The notes beneath the pieces were generated by a model, which did not search any database, was not told where the DNA came from, and worked only from the letters and a program-made list of their open reading frames with translations. Made by a program: the position numbers and the translations under genes. Positions 55,282-63,082 of a stretch of 64,000 nucleotides of DNA are shown in pieces (the stretch's first letter is position 1; the number at the start of each line of letters is the position of its first letter). Source of the DNA: Bradyrhizobium sp. AZCC 1719 (GTDB lineage: Bacteria; Pseudomonadota; Alphaproteobacteria; Rhizobiales; Xanthobacteraceae); the NCBI RefSeq assembly GCF_036924525.1, contig NZ_JAZHRU010000001.1:2819001-2883000 (forward strand), given 5' to 3'.

Positions 55282-56913
55282 TCACCGCTTCTGCGCGTAG
55301 AGCAGGGGAACGGCGGAATCGACCATCACTTCGATCAGGCTGGGGCCGGCATGCGAGAGGCCGTAGCTGAGCGCGCCCGCGAGTTCGGATGATTTCGTCA
55401 CTCGCACGGCGTGGCAGCCCATGCCTTCCGCGAGTTTCACGAAATCGATGCCGGGCAGCTCGAGCCCCGGCACATTGCGCACCTGCATGACCTGGCTGAA
55501 CGAGCGCATCGCGCCGTAGCCGGCGTTGTTGATGACCACGACGGTGAGCGGCAACCTGCGCTGCGCCGCGGTCCACAACGCCTGGATCGAATACATCGCC
55601 GAGCCGTCGCCGATCAGGCAGACGGTACGGACGCCGGGGCGTCCGAGCGCGATGCCGACCGCGGCAGGCAGGCTGTAGCCGAGGCCGCCGCTCGCCATGG
55701 TGTAAAAACTGTCCTGGCCGCGCATCGGCATGAACTTTTGCATCGCCGGGCGGTGCGAGGGCGCTTCCTCCACCAGTGCTGCATTGTCGGGCATGGCTTG
55801 CGAGAGCTGATACAGCAGGAATTCCACCGGAAGCGGGTCGGCCGCCGCTGGCGCCGGCGGCAACACGCGGCCCGCCGGCATCGCGCGCGCAGTTTCGGGC
55901 AGCAGGTCGAGCAACATCGAAAGCGCCGGCTTCATGGTCGCGACGATGCTGGCGCCCGCCGGCGTGACCGCGGCGGCATCCGGATCGTCGGTGATCTGGA
56001 CGATCGTGGTGGCGCCATCGAAGATCGGGGCATGGCCCTCGACATGGAAGGTGAACACCGGCGCGCCGATCACGACCACGAGGTCATGCTCGCGCAGCGC
56101 GTCCGATAGCTGTCCCGGCGAGGCGTGCAGGAAGCCGGCGAACTGCGGATGACGTTCCGGAAAGGAGCAGCGCGCCGAGAACGGGCTGACCCAGACGGCA
56201 GCCTTCGCCTTCTCCGCGACCTTCACCATGAGATCGACGGCTTCGGCGCGGTCGACGGCGGGGCCGACCACGAGGGCAGGGCGCTTGCTGGCTGCGAGCG
56301 CTGTGGCCAGCGCTCTCATCGCTTGCGGATCGGGCCCGAGCTCGCGGCTGACGTGGCGGGCCTCGACCGGTTGGGTCGGGCGTGTCCAGTCGTCGATCGG
56401 GATCGAAACGAAGGTCGGTCCGCAGGGCGGTTGCATCGCGACGTAATAGGCGCGCGCGATCGCGGCCGGCACATCTTCGGCGCGCGCCGGCTCGACGCTG
56501 TATTTGACGTAGGGGCGCGGAAATTCCGAGGCGCGCTCGGCATAGAGGAAAGCCTGCAGCGGCAGGATCGAGCGCGCCTGCTGGCCGGCGGTGATGACGA
56601 GCGGCGTCTGGTTGCGATGGGCGGTGTAGATATTGCCGAGCGCATTGCCGACGCCGGCGCCGGAATGCAGATTGACGAAGCCGGCATTGCGGGTCGCCTG
56701 CGCATAACCATCGGCCATGCCGACGACGGAGGCCTCCTGCAGGCCGAGCACGTAGTCGATGTCGTCTGGCCAGTCGCTGAGGAAGGGCAGTTCGGTGGAG
56801 CCGGGATTGCCGAACACGCGCTTGATGCCGAACGCGCGCAGCAGGCCGAAGGTGGCATCCTTGACGGTGACGGCAGCAGTGGCGGGTTTGGCTGGTTTAC
56901 GGAACGACATCAC
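55282..56913 (-). CDS. mdlC: Thiamine-pyrophosphate enzyme, benzoylformate-decarboxylase-like
   Basis: 543 residues. Strong resemblance to benzoylformate decarboxylase: GNPGSTELPFLSDWP (active-site Ser equivalent), QEASVVGMADGYAQATRN (catalytic Glu), FVNLHSGAGVGNALGNIY (active-site His), FTFHVEGHAPIF (second His), and the TPP motif GDGSAMYSIQALWTAAQRR with VVINNAGYGAMRS. It would decarboxylate a 2-oxo acid, possibly benzoylformate, to the aldehyde. Other members carboligate or act on oxalyl-CoA-like substrates, so the symbol is provisional. Last gene of the minus-strand cluster. Confidence 0.78.
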   Translation of the reverse strand: MMSFRKPAKPATAAVTVKDATFGLLRAFGIKRVFGNPGSTELPFLSDWPDDIDYVLGLQEASVVGMADGYAQATRNAGFVNLHSGAGVGNALGNIYTAHRNQTPLVITAGQQARSILPLQAFLYAERASEFPRPYVKYSVEPARAEDVPAAIARAYYVAMQPPCGPTFVSIPIDDWTRPTQPVEARHVSRELGPDPQAMRALATALAASKRPALVVGPAVDRAEAVDLMVKVAEKAKAAVWVSPFSARCSFPERHPQFAGFLHASPGQLSDALREHDLVVVIGAPVFTFHVEGHAPIFDGATTIVQITDDPDAAAVTPAGASIVATMKPALSMLLDLLPETARAMPAGRVLPPAPAAADPLPVEFLLYQLSQAMPDNAALVEEAPSHRPAMQKFMPMRGQDSFYTMASGGLGYSLPAAVGIALGRPGVRTVCLIGDGSAMYSIQALWTAAQRRLPLTVVVINNAGYGAMRSFSQVMQVRNVPGLELPGIDFVKLAEGMGCHAVRVTKSSELAGALSYGLSHAGPSLIEVMVDSAVPLLYAQKR

Positions 56914-56939
56914 GCGACTCCGAGAGCTAACTGCTTACT

Positions 56940-57024
56940 CCGTCATTCCGGGGCGATGCGAAGCATCGAACCCGGAATCTCGAGATTCCGGGTCTGGTGC
57001 TAGCGCACCAGCCCGGAATGACGG
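56940..57024. repeat. Palindromic intergenic repeat, family C
   Basis: CCGTCATTCCGGGGCGATGC and CAGCCCGGAATGACGG are the outer arms; CCCGGAATCTCGAGATTCCGGG is a perfect inner palindrome (given here because it is symmetric about TCGA). It lies between two genes of the same strand, so it interrupts an otherwise close gene set. Confidence 0.88.
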
Positions 57025-57031
57025 TGAATTA

Positions 57032-57883
57032 TCACCACACAGCCGTGCCCTTCATCGTCGGCTGTCCCTCCGCGTTCGCGATCCACAGCTCCATGCCGGC
57101 GCTGGTTTCGTTGGCGTTGATGGAGAACTCGCCGCCTTCGAACAGCGGCTGCACGCCGCGATAGCTGAACTTCTTCGGCGCGCTGTCGCCGTGAAGTTTT
57201 GCCGCGAATTCGATGATCAGCCCAGCCTGCAAGGGGCCGTGGAAGATCAGGCCCGGATAGCCCTCGACCTTGGTGACGTAGTCGCGATCGTAATGAATGC
57301 GGTGGCCGTTGAAGGTCAGCGCCGAATAGCGAAACAGCAGCACGGGATCGCTGACATGGGTTTCGCGATGCCGTGCGACCGGTGGCGGAGGGGCTTTCGG
57401 CGGCGAAGCGGGGGCAGCGCTCCCCATGTCGCGATAGACGATGTCCTGCCGTTCGCGGATGGCAACTCCGCGCGGCGTCGTGATGGTGTGTTCGACGGAA
57501 ACGAAGCACAGCACGCCCGTCGAGCCCGTCTTCATCGTCACGTCTGAAATGCGCGACGTGCGCGTCGATTCATCGCCGACGCGCAAGGGCTCGAGAAATT
57601 CGATTTCGCCGCCGGCCCACATCCGGCGCGGCAGCGGCACCGGCGGCAGGAAGCCGCCGCGGGTCGGATGGCCGTCGGGGCCGAGCTGCGACATCGGAAA
57701 TACCGGCTGCGCCAGGCACCAATGCGTGGTCCACGGCGCGGCATCGCCGGGCTTCGGGTCGCCGATGTCCTGGAACAGGGTTGCGCGCAGGCCCTTCACG
57801 AGTTGTGCGGTGACGATGTCTGACGCTTCCGCGCTGCGGCCGATCCATTGGCGCAAATGATCGAGGTTGAGAGCGTCTGTCAT
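57032..57883 (-). CDS. FAS1-like/MaoC-type dehydratase (itaconyl-/mesaconyl-CoA hydratase-like)
   Basis: 283 residues, double hot-dog fold. The N-terminal half (AQPVFPMSQLGPDGHPTRGG, RRMWAGGEIEFLEPLRVG) matches the FAS1-like dehydratase domain. The C-terminal half has LLFRYSALTFNGHRIHYDRD, the hydratase-2 motif with the catalytic Asp/His (FNxHRIHYD), and IFHGPLQAGLI. Homologues hydrate mesaconyl-C4-CoA or itaconyl-CoA. The overlap with the CoA-transferase gene (57880-57883) shows they are translated together. Confidence 0.82.
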   Translation of the reverse strand: MTDALNLDHLRQWIGRSAEASDIVTAQLVKGLRATLFQDIGDPKPGDAAPWTTHWCLAQPVFPMSQLGPDGHPTRGGFLPPVPLPRRMWAGGEIEFLEPLRVGDESTRTSRISDVTMKTGSTGVLCFVSVEHTITTPRGVAIRERQDIVYRDMGSAAPASPPKAPPPPVARHRETHVSDPVLLFRYSALTFNGHRIHYDRDYVTKVEGYPGLIFHGPLQAGLIIEFAAKLHGDSAPKKFSYRGVQPLFEGGEFSINANETSAGMELWIANAEGQPTMKGTAVW

Positions 57884-59010
57884 GACTGGCGGCTCCTGAT
57901 ACGGGGAGCTTTGGGAAGCTCGACGTGGTCGCCGATGGCCGGCACCGCGCCATAGTGCCTGGGCTCGTCGACGAAGATCGCTGCGGGGGCGGCGTAACTC
58001 ACCTTGCCGTTCGGCGTGTCGACCTCGATGCGGCGCAGATGCGGATGCACCGAGAGGTCGGCCATGGTGTTGACCTCGGCGAAGGCGATGTCGGCGGCGT
58101 CGAGGCGCTTCAGCAGATCGAGGCGCATCATCGTCGCAAAACTGTCGGCGACCACCTTGTCGGTGAGCTGGCGGTTACGCACGCGCTCGACCATGTTGGC
58201 AAAGCGCGGATCATCGGGCAGGTCGGGCTGATCCAGGACTTCCGCGCAGAGCTTCTTCCATTCGCGCTCGCTCTGGATCGAAATCAGAATGCCCTTGCCG
58301 TCCCTGGAATTGAACACGCCATAGGGCGCGATCGAGGGATGGGCCAGCGCCATCCGCTTCGGCGGATTGCCGGCTTCCGAATTGATCAGCGGCACCGCCA
58401 TCCAGTCCGCCATCACGTCGAACATCGAGATCCGGATATCGGCGCCCCGGCCCGTGCGTCCCCGCGCGATCAGCGCCTCGAGGATCGCGGCATGCGCGGT
58501 GGCGCCGGTCGCGATATCGACGACGGAAATGCCGACGCGCGACGGGCCCTCGGGGCCGCCGGTGATCGAGGCAAGTCCGCTCTCGGCCTGGATCAGGAGA
58601 TCGTAGGCCTTGCGGTCGGCATAGGGGCCCTCGTCGCCATAGCCGGAGATGGTGCAGCAGATCAGCGCCGGATAATCCTTCTTGAGGCGATCCAGCGAGA
58701 AGCCGAGCTTGTCCATCGATCCAGGCTTGAGGTTCTGCAGCAGCACGTCGGCGCTCGCGATCAGCTCCTCGAGTTGAGCGCGGCCTTCCTTGGTGGCGAG
58801 GTCGATCACTTGCGAATTCTTGCCGCGGTTGAGCCAGACGAAATAGCTGCTCTGTCCCTTGGCGGCGGCGTCATAGCCGCGGGCGAAATCGCCCTCGGGC
58901 CGTTCGACCTTGACGACATGCGCGCCGGCGTCCGCAAGCCGCGAGCTGCAGAACGGGGCTGCAACCGCCTGTTCGACGGAGACGACGATCAATCCTTCCA
59001 ATGGCAGCAT
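57880..59010 (-). CDS. CaiB/BaiF-type (class III) CoA-transferase
   Basis: 376 residues. VVSVEQAVAAPFCSSRLADA at the start, GAHVVKVERPEGDFARGYD, IDLATKEGRAQLEELI and LLQNLKPGSMDKLGF are standard; the catalytic Asp is in GISVVDIATGATAHA. Likely activates a dicarboxylic acid (itaconate, mesaconate or citramalate are known for relatives) by CoA transfer from succinyl-CoA or acetyl-CoA. It lies nine bases after the acyl-CoA dehydrogenase gene and overlaps the hydratase gene, forming the core of the operon. Confidence 0.87.
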   Translation of the reverse strand: MLPLEGLIVVSVEQAVAAPFCSSRLADAGAHVVKVERPEGDFARGYDAAAKGQSSYFVWLNRGKNSQVIDLATKEGRAQLEELIASADVLLQNLKPGSMDKLGFSLDRLKKDYPALICCTISGYGDEGPYADRKAYDLLIQAESGLASITGGPEGPSRVGISVVDIATGATAHAAILEALIARGRTGRGADIRISMFDVMADWMAVPLINSEAGNPPKRMALAHPSIAPYGVFNSRDGKGILISIQSEREWKKLCAEVLDQPDLPDDPRFANMVERVRNRQLTDKVVADSFATMMRLDLLKRLDAADIAFAEVNTMADLSVHPHLRRIEVDTPNGKVSYAAPAAIFVDEPRHYGAVPAIGDHVELPKAPRIRSRQS

Positions 59011-59019
59011 CTGACGTTC

Positions 59020-60186
59020 TCAGTAGGAGCGGGGCATGCCGAGCACGTGCTCGGCGACGTAGGACAGGATCAGATTGGTCGAGATCGGCGCGACTTGATA
59101 GAGCCGCGTTTCGCGGAACTTGCGCTCGACGTCGTATTCTTCCGCAAAGCCGAAGCCGCCATGGGTCTGCACGCAGGCGTTCGCTGCTTCCCACGACGCA
59201 TCCGCCGCCAGCATCTTGGCCATGTTGGCCTCGGCGCCGCAGTCGAGCCCGGCCTCATATTTGCGGGTGGCTTCCTTCACCATCAGCTCGGCCGCGCGCA
59301 TCGCGGCGTAGGCTTTTGCAATCGGAAACTGAATGCCCTGGTTCTGCCCAATCGGACGGCCGAATACGGCGCGCTCCTTGGCATAGGCGGTGGCTTTTGC
59401 AATGAACCATTTGGCGTCACCGATGCATTCGGCGGCGATCAAAATGCGCTCGGCGTTCATGCCGGAGAGGATGTAGCGAAAACCCTTGCCCTCGTCGCCG
59501 ATCAGGTTTTCGGCCGGCACCCGCATATCCGTGAAGAACACTTCGGTCGTGGCGTGGTTCATCATGGTGCGGATCGGGCGGATCTCCAGCCCCTTGCCCT
59601 TGACCTCGCGCATGTCGACGATGAACACCGAAAGACCATCGGTGCGCTTCTTCGCCTGCTCCTTCGGCGTGGTGCGCGCGAGCAGGATCATCAGGTCGGA
59701 ATGTTCGGCGCGGCTGGTCCAGATCTTCTGGCCGTTGACGATGTAGTGGTCGCCGTCACGCTTGGCGACGGTCTTCAGCGAGGAGGTGTCGGTGCCGCTG
59801 GTCGGCTCGGTGACGCCGAACGCCTGCAACCGCAATTTGCCGCTGGCGATCCCGGGCAGGTATTTCGCCTTCTGCGCGTCGTTGCCGTGCCGCAGCACGG
59901 TTCCCATCGTGTACATCTGGGCGTGGCAGCCGCCGCCGTTGCAGCCGGCGCGCTGGATCTCTTCCAGGATCGCGGCCGCGGCCGACAGTTTTAGCCCGGA
60001 GCCGCCATATTCCTCGGGGATCAGCACCGAGAGGTAGCCGGCCTCGGTCAGCGCATCGACGAACTCCTTCGGATACGCCATCTGACGGTCGAGCTTGCGC
60101 CAGTATTCTCCGGGGAACTGGGCGCAGAGCTTGGCGACGGCGTCGCGGATGTCGTGGAATTCGTCTTGTTGTTCTTGTGCGGTCAT
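59020..60186 (-). CDS. Acyl-CoA dehydrogenase
   Basis: 388 residues. Full FAD-type pattern: AGYLSVLIPEEYGGSGLKLS, FGVTEPTSGTDTSSLKT, QKIWTSRAEHSDLMILLART, FVDMREVKG and the end FAEEYDVERKFRETRLYQVA followed by PISTNLILSYVAEHVLG. GFAEEY carries the region of the isovaleryl-/short-chain catalytic base. Oxidises a CoA ester made by the neighbouring CoA-transferase (inference). First gene of the minus-strand operon, facing the LysR gene across a 128-base gap. Confidence 0.9.
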   Translation of the reverse strand: MTAQEQQDEFHDIRDAVAKLCAQFPGEYWRKLDRQMAYPKEFVDALTEAGYLSVLIPEEYGGSGLKLSAAAAILEEIQRAGCNGGGCHAQMYTMGTVLRHGNDAQKAKYLPGIASGKLRLQAFGVTEPTSGTDTSSLKTVAKRDGDHYIVNGQKIWTSRAEHSDLMILLARTTPKEQAKKRTDGLSVFIVDMREVKGKGLEIRPIRTMMNHATTEVFFTDMRVPAENLIGDEGKGFRYILSGMNAERILIAAECIGDAKWFIAKATAYAKERAVFGRPIGQNQGIQFPIAKAYAAMRAAELMVKEATRKYEAGLDCGAEANMAKMLAADASWEAANACVQTHGGFGFAEEYDVERKFRETRLYQVAPISTNLILSYVAEHVLGMPRSY

Positions 60187-60314
60187 TGGGTTTTCTGGCG
60201 ATGGATGCGGGTTGATGTCAATTGCTTAAGGGTGCGGATCGTTGTGAAACGACGGCTGGGCACCTATGCTGAATCGTTATAGCCTATGAACCTGCCTTCG
60301 AAGATTGGCAAGCA
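60187..60314. promoter_or_regulatory. Divergent promoter region of the LysR-controlled cluster
   Basis: 128 bases between the LysR gene and the acyl-CoA dehydrogenase operon, the usual place for a LysR box and both promoters. The short AT-rich stretch GCTGAATCGTTATAGCCTAT (about 60268-60287) is the likely -10/operator area. No clean T-N11-A could be fixed. Confidence 0.4.
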
Positions 60315-61238
60315 ATGGATATCCGGCAGCTCAGGACCTTCAGTTGCGTGGCGGAGCTCGGCAGCCTCAGCAAGGCCTCCGATACGCTGCGGGTCGCCCA
60401 GCCGGCGCTGAGCCGCCAGATCAAGCTGCTCGAGCATGAATTGCGGGCCGAGCTGTTCACGCGGAACGGCCGCGGCATGGTGCTGACCGACGCCGGCCGG
60501 CTGCTGCTGGCGCGCACCGCCGGCATCGTCCGGCAGATCGACCAGGTGCGCGACGAGATCCAGTCCGCCGGCGGCCCGCCGTCGGGCCGCGTGGTGCTCG
60601 GGCTGGTGCCGACCGTGAGCTGCGTGATTTCGGCGCGGCTCGCGCGGCGCACCGTCGACAAATATCCGGGCATCTCGCTCTGCATCGTCGAAAGCTACAG
60701 CGGCCATCTGACGGAATGGCTGCACCGCGGCGAGATGGACCTGGCGCTGATCTACGGGCCGTCGAGCGACCTGCATCTTTCCGTGCGAAGCCTCGGCCGC
60801 GATCCCATCGTCGCCGTCGGGCCGCGCGGCAGCGGGTTGTCCGAGAAGAAGCTGGTCGATCTCGGCTGGCTGCTGAAGCAGCGCCTCGTGCTGCCCAGTC
60901 ATTCGCACGGGCTCCGCGCGCTGATCGAGCAGGCGGCGGCGAAGAAGAAGCTGAAGCTCGAGGTCAAGCTTGAAGCGGACTCGTTCCGCGTGCTGACCAG
61001 CCTTGTCGAGGAAGGGCTGGGGTACACGCTGCTGCCGCCGTCCTCGGTGCGCCAGGAAGTAGCCGGCGGCCGGCTGGAAACCGCGGCGATAGCAAAACCG
61101 TCGCCGATGCGCGAACTGACGCTTGCCTCTCCCATCGATCATCCCGGCTCGACTGCGATTGCGCTAGTCACCGAATTGCTCCGCGACGAACTGATCGCCT
61201 GCCGCGAAGAGGGCCGCTGGGACATCAAGCTCGCCTGA
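60315..61238 (+). CDS. LysR-family transcriptional regulator
   Basis: 307 residues. N-terminal winged HTH (MDIRQLRTFSCVAELGSLSK, ASDTLRVAQPALSRQIKLLE) and a periplasmic-binding-like effector domain (SGRVVLGLVPTVSCVISARL, LIYGPSSDLHLSVRSLG, LTSLVEEGLGYTLLPPSSV). Divergent from the acyl-CoA dehydrogenase/CoA-transferase/hydratase operon; it most likely controls that operon in response to a pathway acid or CoA ester. Confidence 0.93.
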   Translation: MDIRQLRTFSCVAELGSLSKASDTLRVAQPALSRQIKLLEHELRAELFTRNGRGMVLTDAGRLLLARTAGIVRQIDQVRDEIQSAGGPPSGRVVLGLVPTVSCVISARLARRTVDKYPGISLCIVESYSGHLTEWLHRGEMDLALIYGPSSDLHLSVRSLGRDPIVAVGPRGSGLSEKKLVDLGWLLKQRLVLPSHSHGLRALIEQAAAKKKLKLEVKLEADSFRVLTSLVEEGLGYTLLPPSSVRQEVAGGRLETAAIAKPSPMRELTLASPIDHPGSTAIALVTELLRDELIACREEGRWDIKLA

Positions 61239-61502
61239 GCCGATGCGAGGGCCTTAAGCACTGGCTTAGAACAAAACGGCCGGCTGCGGCATTCTCATCT
61301 GGCTACTTCTGTCATGCCGCAATTGTATAGGGCAGGCAGCCTGCTGGCACTAACCGGACATTCCCCGGACGGGATGCGCGAGCGGCCGACAGTCGGTCCG
61401 GACTGAAATGCGCAAAGGTGTACCAATCGGCCGTAAAACTACGGGACCGACTGCCAGCGAAGTTTTAAACGATAATTAGCTGGTCGCTGCTACCTTGAGC
61501 CC

Positions 61503-61634
61503 ATGAAGGCAATCGTCGCCGCATCAGTTTGTTGCATTGTTTTCTCGTTGGCAGACCGCGTTCTCTTCGGTGGTCGGCTCGTCGAAGCTTTGCCTCTGTT
61601 TGTGAAAGCTGTCGCAAAGGGCTTTTTCGGCTGA
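61503..61634 (+). CDS. Small membrane-associated protein (43 residues)
   Basis: Too short for most gene finders. ATG 61503, TGA 61632-61634. One hydrophobic helix (AIVAASVCCIVFSLADRVLF, about 3-22) followed by a positively charged amphipathic tail. I recall very similar tiny single-pass proteins (MK..., hydrophobic, D(R/Q)..., basic tail) throughout Bradyrhizobium. The ribosome site is weak (TTGAG), so expression is unproven. The remaining parts of the 800-base gap (61239-62034) hold nothing else I can support strongly. Confidence 0.5.
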   Translation: MKAIVAASVCCIVFSLADRVLFGGRLVEALPLFVKAVAKGFFG

Positions 61635-61863
61635 TACATCGCAACCACACACGTCAGTCCGTTGCCTCCACGATGTTGGACGACTGCGAGGCATAGTAGG
61701 CCGCCGCCTGCTCGGTCGCGAAGGCAGTCAATGGCAAGGGTTGGATCGGCGCACACCCGCGCCCCTTTGGCAGAAATCGCTATTGTGGCCGGTACCCCAC
61801 CTTCGCTATCTTAGCGTGTCTTTCGCAGACTAAAGTCGGATCGGTTTTCGCATTGGAGACCGC

Positions 61864-62038
61864 CGTGACAAGTAGTTCTGATTTTCTGCAAAGTCTTCGA
61901 GCTGGAACTGGTGTGGCGCCACTGCGCGCAATCATCGCCGGAATCGCCGAGCTCATCGGCGCCTTACAAATCAACGCGCGGGATTTGTTCTTCTTCCGGG
62001 CCTTGTCTGGCGTGCTCTACACCTGGAGAGCCGCGTGA
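61864..62038 (+). CDS. Possible short ORF coupled to the patatin gene
   Basis: 57 residues from GTG 61864: MTSSSDFLQSLRAGTGVAPL, then a hydrophobic helix (IIAGIAELIGALQINA) and FFFRALSGVLYTW. Its TGA overlaps the patatin start by four bases (GTGA). The overlap is suggestive but codon evidence is thin; it may be a leader peptide or no gene at all. Confidence 0.3.
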
Positions 62039-63078
62039 CACCAGAGACGACAAATGAGACGGCGCGGGAGCCGGTCCTGATCGACCTCGCGTTGCAGGGC
62101 GGCGGTTCGCACGGCGCGTTCACCTGGGGCGTCCTCGACCGCCTGCTGGAGGAGCCGTGGCTGAAAATCGAGGGGATCTCCGGCACCTCGGCCGGTGCCA
62201 TGAATGCCGCCGTGCTGGCTTGTGGATGGACAAATGGCGGCGCCACCAGCGCAAGGGAAGCGCTTGCCGCCTATTGGGAGCGCGTGTCGCGCGCGTCGGC
62301 GTTCAGTCCATTGCAACGCTCGCCGCTGGATCGTCTCATGGGCCGCTGGACCCTTGACACGTCACCCGCCTACATCGCGTTCGATCTGATGTCGCGAATG
62401 CTCTCTCCCTATGATCTGAACCCGCTCGGCCTCAATCCGCTACGCGCCATCCTTGCAGAAAGCATCGACTTCGATCGCCTGAAGCAAGCTCCCATGAAGC
62501 TGTTCGTTACCGCAACGAGTGTGCGCACCGGCCGCGGCCGGATCTTCCGCAATGGCGAAATCACCCCCGACGTGTTGCTCGCCTCGGCCTGCCTGCCAAC
62601 GATGTTCCAGGCGATCGAGATCGATGGCGAGCTTTACTGGGATGGGGGCTATGTCGGCAATCCCACCATCACGCCGCTGGTTCGAGAGACCGACGGACAA
62701 GACACGATCCTGGTGCAAATTAATCCGCGCGAGCGGACCGACCAGCTGCGCTCCGCAGCCGAGATACTTAATCGCCTCAACGAAATTTCCTTCAATTCAC
62801 CGCTCATGAAGGAGCTGCGCATGATTGCGCTGCTGCGCCAGGTTGCCGATGCCGGCAGTGGCGAAGGCGCGCGTTGGGCCCGGATGCGGACGCACAGCAT
62901 CAAGAGCGATCGGCTCGCGGAGTATGGCGCCTCATCGAAGCTGAACGCAGAGAAGAGGTTCATCGCGCTGCTCAAGGAGGAGGGACGCCGCTGCGCCGAC
63001 GAGTTCCTTTCACGGCATGGCGATGATCTTGGCCGGCGTTCCACCGCCGACCTGGATGTGCTGTTGGCGGAGTGCTGA
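62035..63078 (+). CDS. Patatin-like phospholipase family protein
   Basis: 347 residues. Oxyanion-hole loop LQGGGSHGAFTWGVL (about 20-34), nucleophile elbow ISGTSAGAMN with Ser52, and catalytic Asp203 in YWDGGYVGNP complete the Ser-Asp dyad. Lipid acyl hydrolase, possibly acting on membrane lipids or poly-hydroxybutyrate-related esters; no signal peptide, so intracellular. It is followed four bases later by a GntP permease gene. Confidence 0.9.
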   Translation: MTPETTNETAREPVLIDLALQGGGSHGAFTWGVLDRLLEEPWLKIEGISGTSAGAMNAAVLACGWTNGGATSAREALAAYWERVSRASAFSPLQRSPLDRLMGRWTLDTSPAYIAFDLMSRMLSPYDLNPLGLNPLRAILAESIDFDRLKQAPMKLFVTATSVRTGRGRIFRNGEITPDVLLASACLPTMFQAIEIDGELYWDGGYVGNPTITPLVRETDGQDTILVQINPRERTDQLRSAAEILNRLNEISFNSPLMKELRMIALLRQVADAGSGEGARWARMRTHSIKSDRLAEYGASSKLNAEKRFIALLKEEGRRCADEFLSRHGDDLGRRSTADLDVLLAEC

Positions 63079-63082
63079 GCCG

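Noticed and set aside
57925..59994. A 689-residue plus-strand frame opposite the CoA-transferase and acyl-CoA dehydrogenase genes
   Set aside because: Antisense shadow caused by high GC3: it is rich in Arg, Gly, Ala and His, has no motif and crosses two convincing genes.
61490..61756. An 88-residue minus-strand frame in the gap before the patatin gene
   Set aside because: It lacks a ribosome site and overlaps the more convincing 43-residue plus-strand frame.
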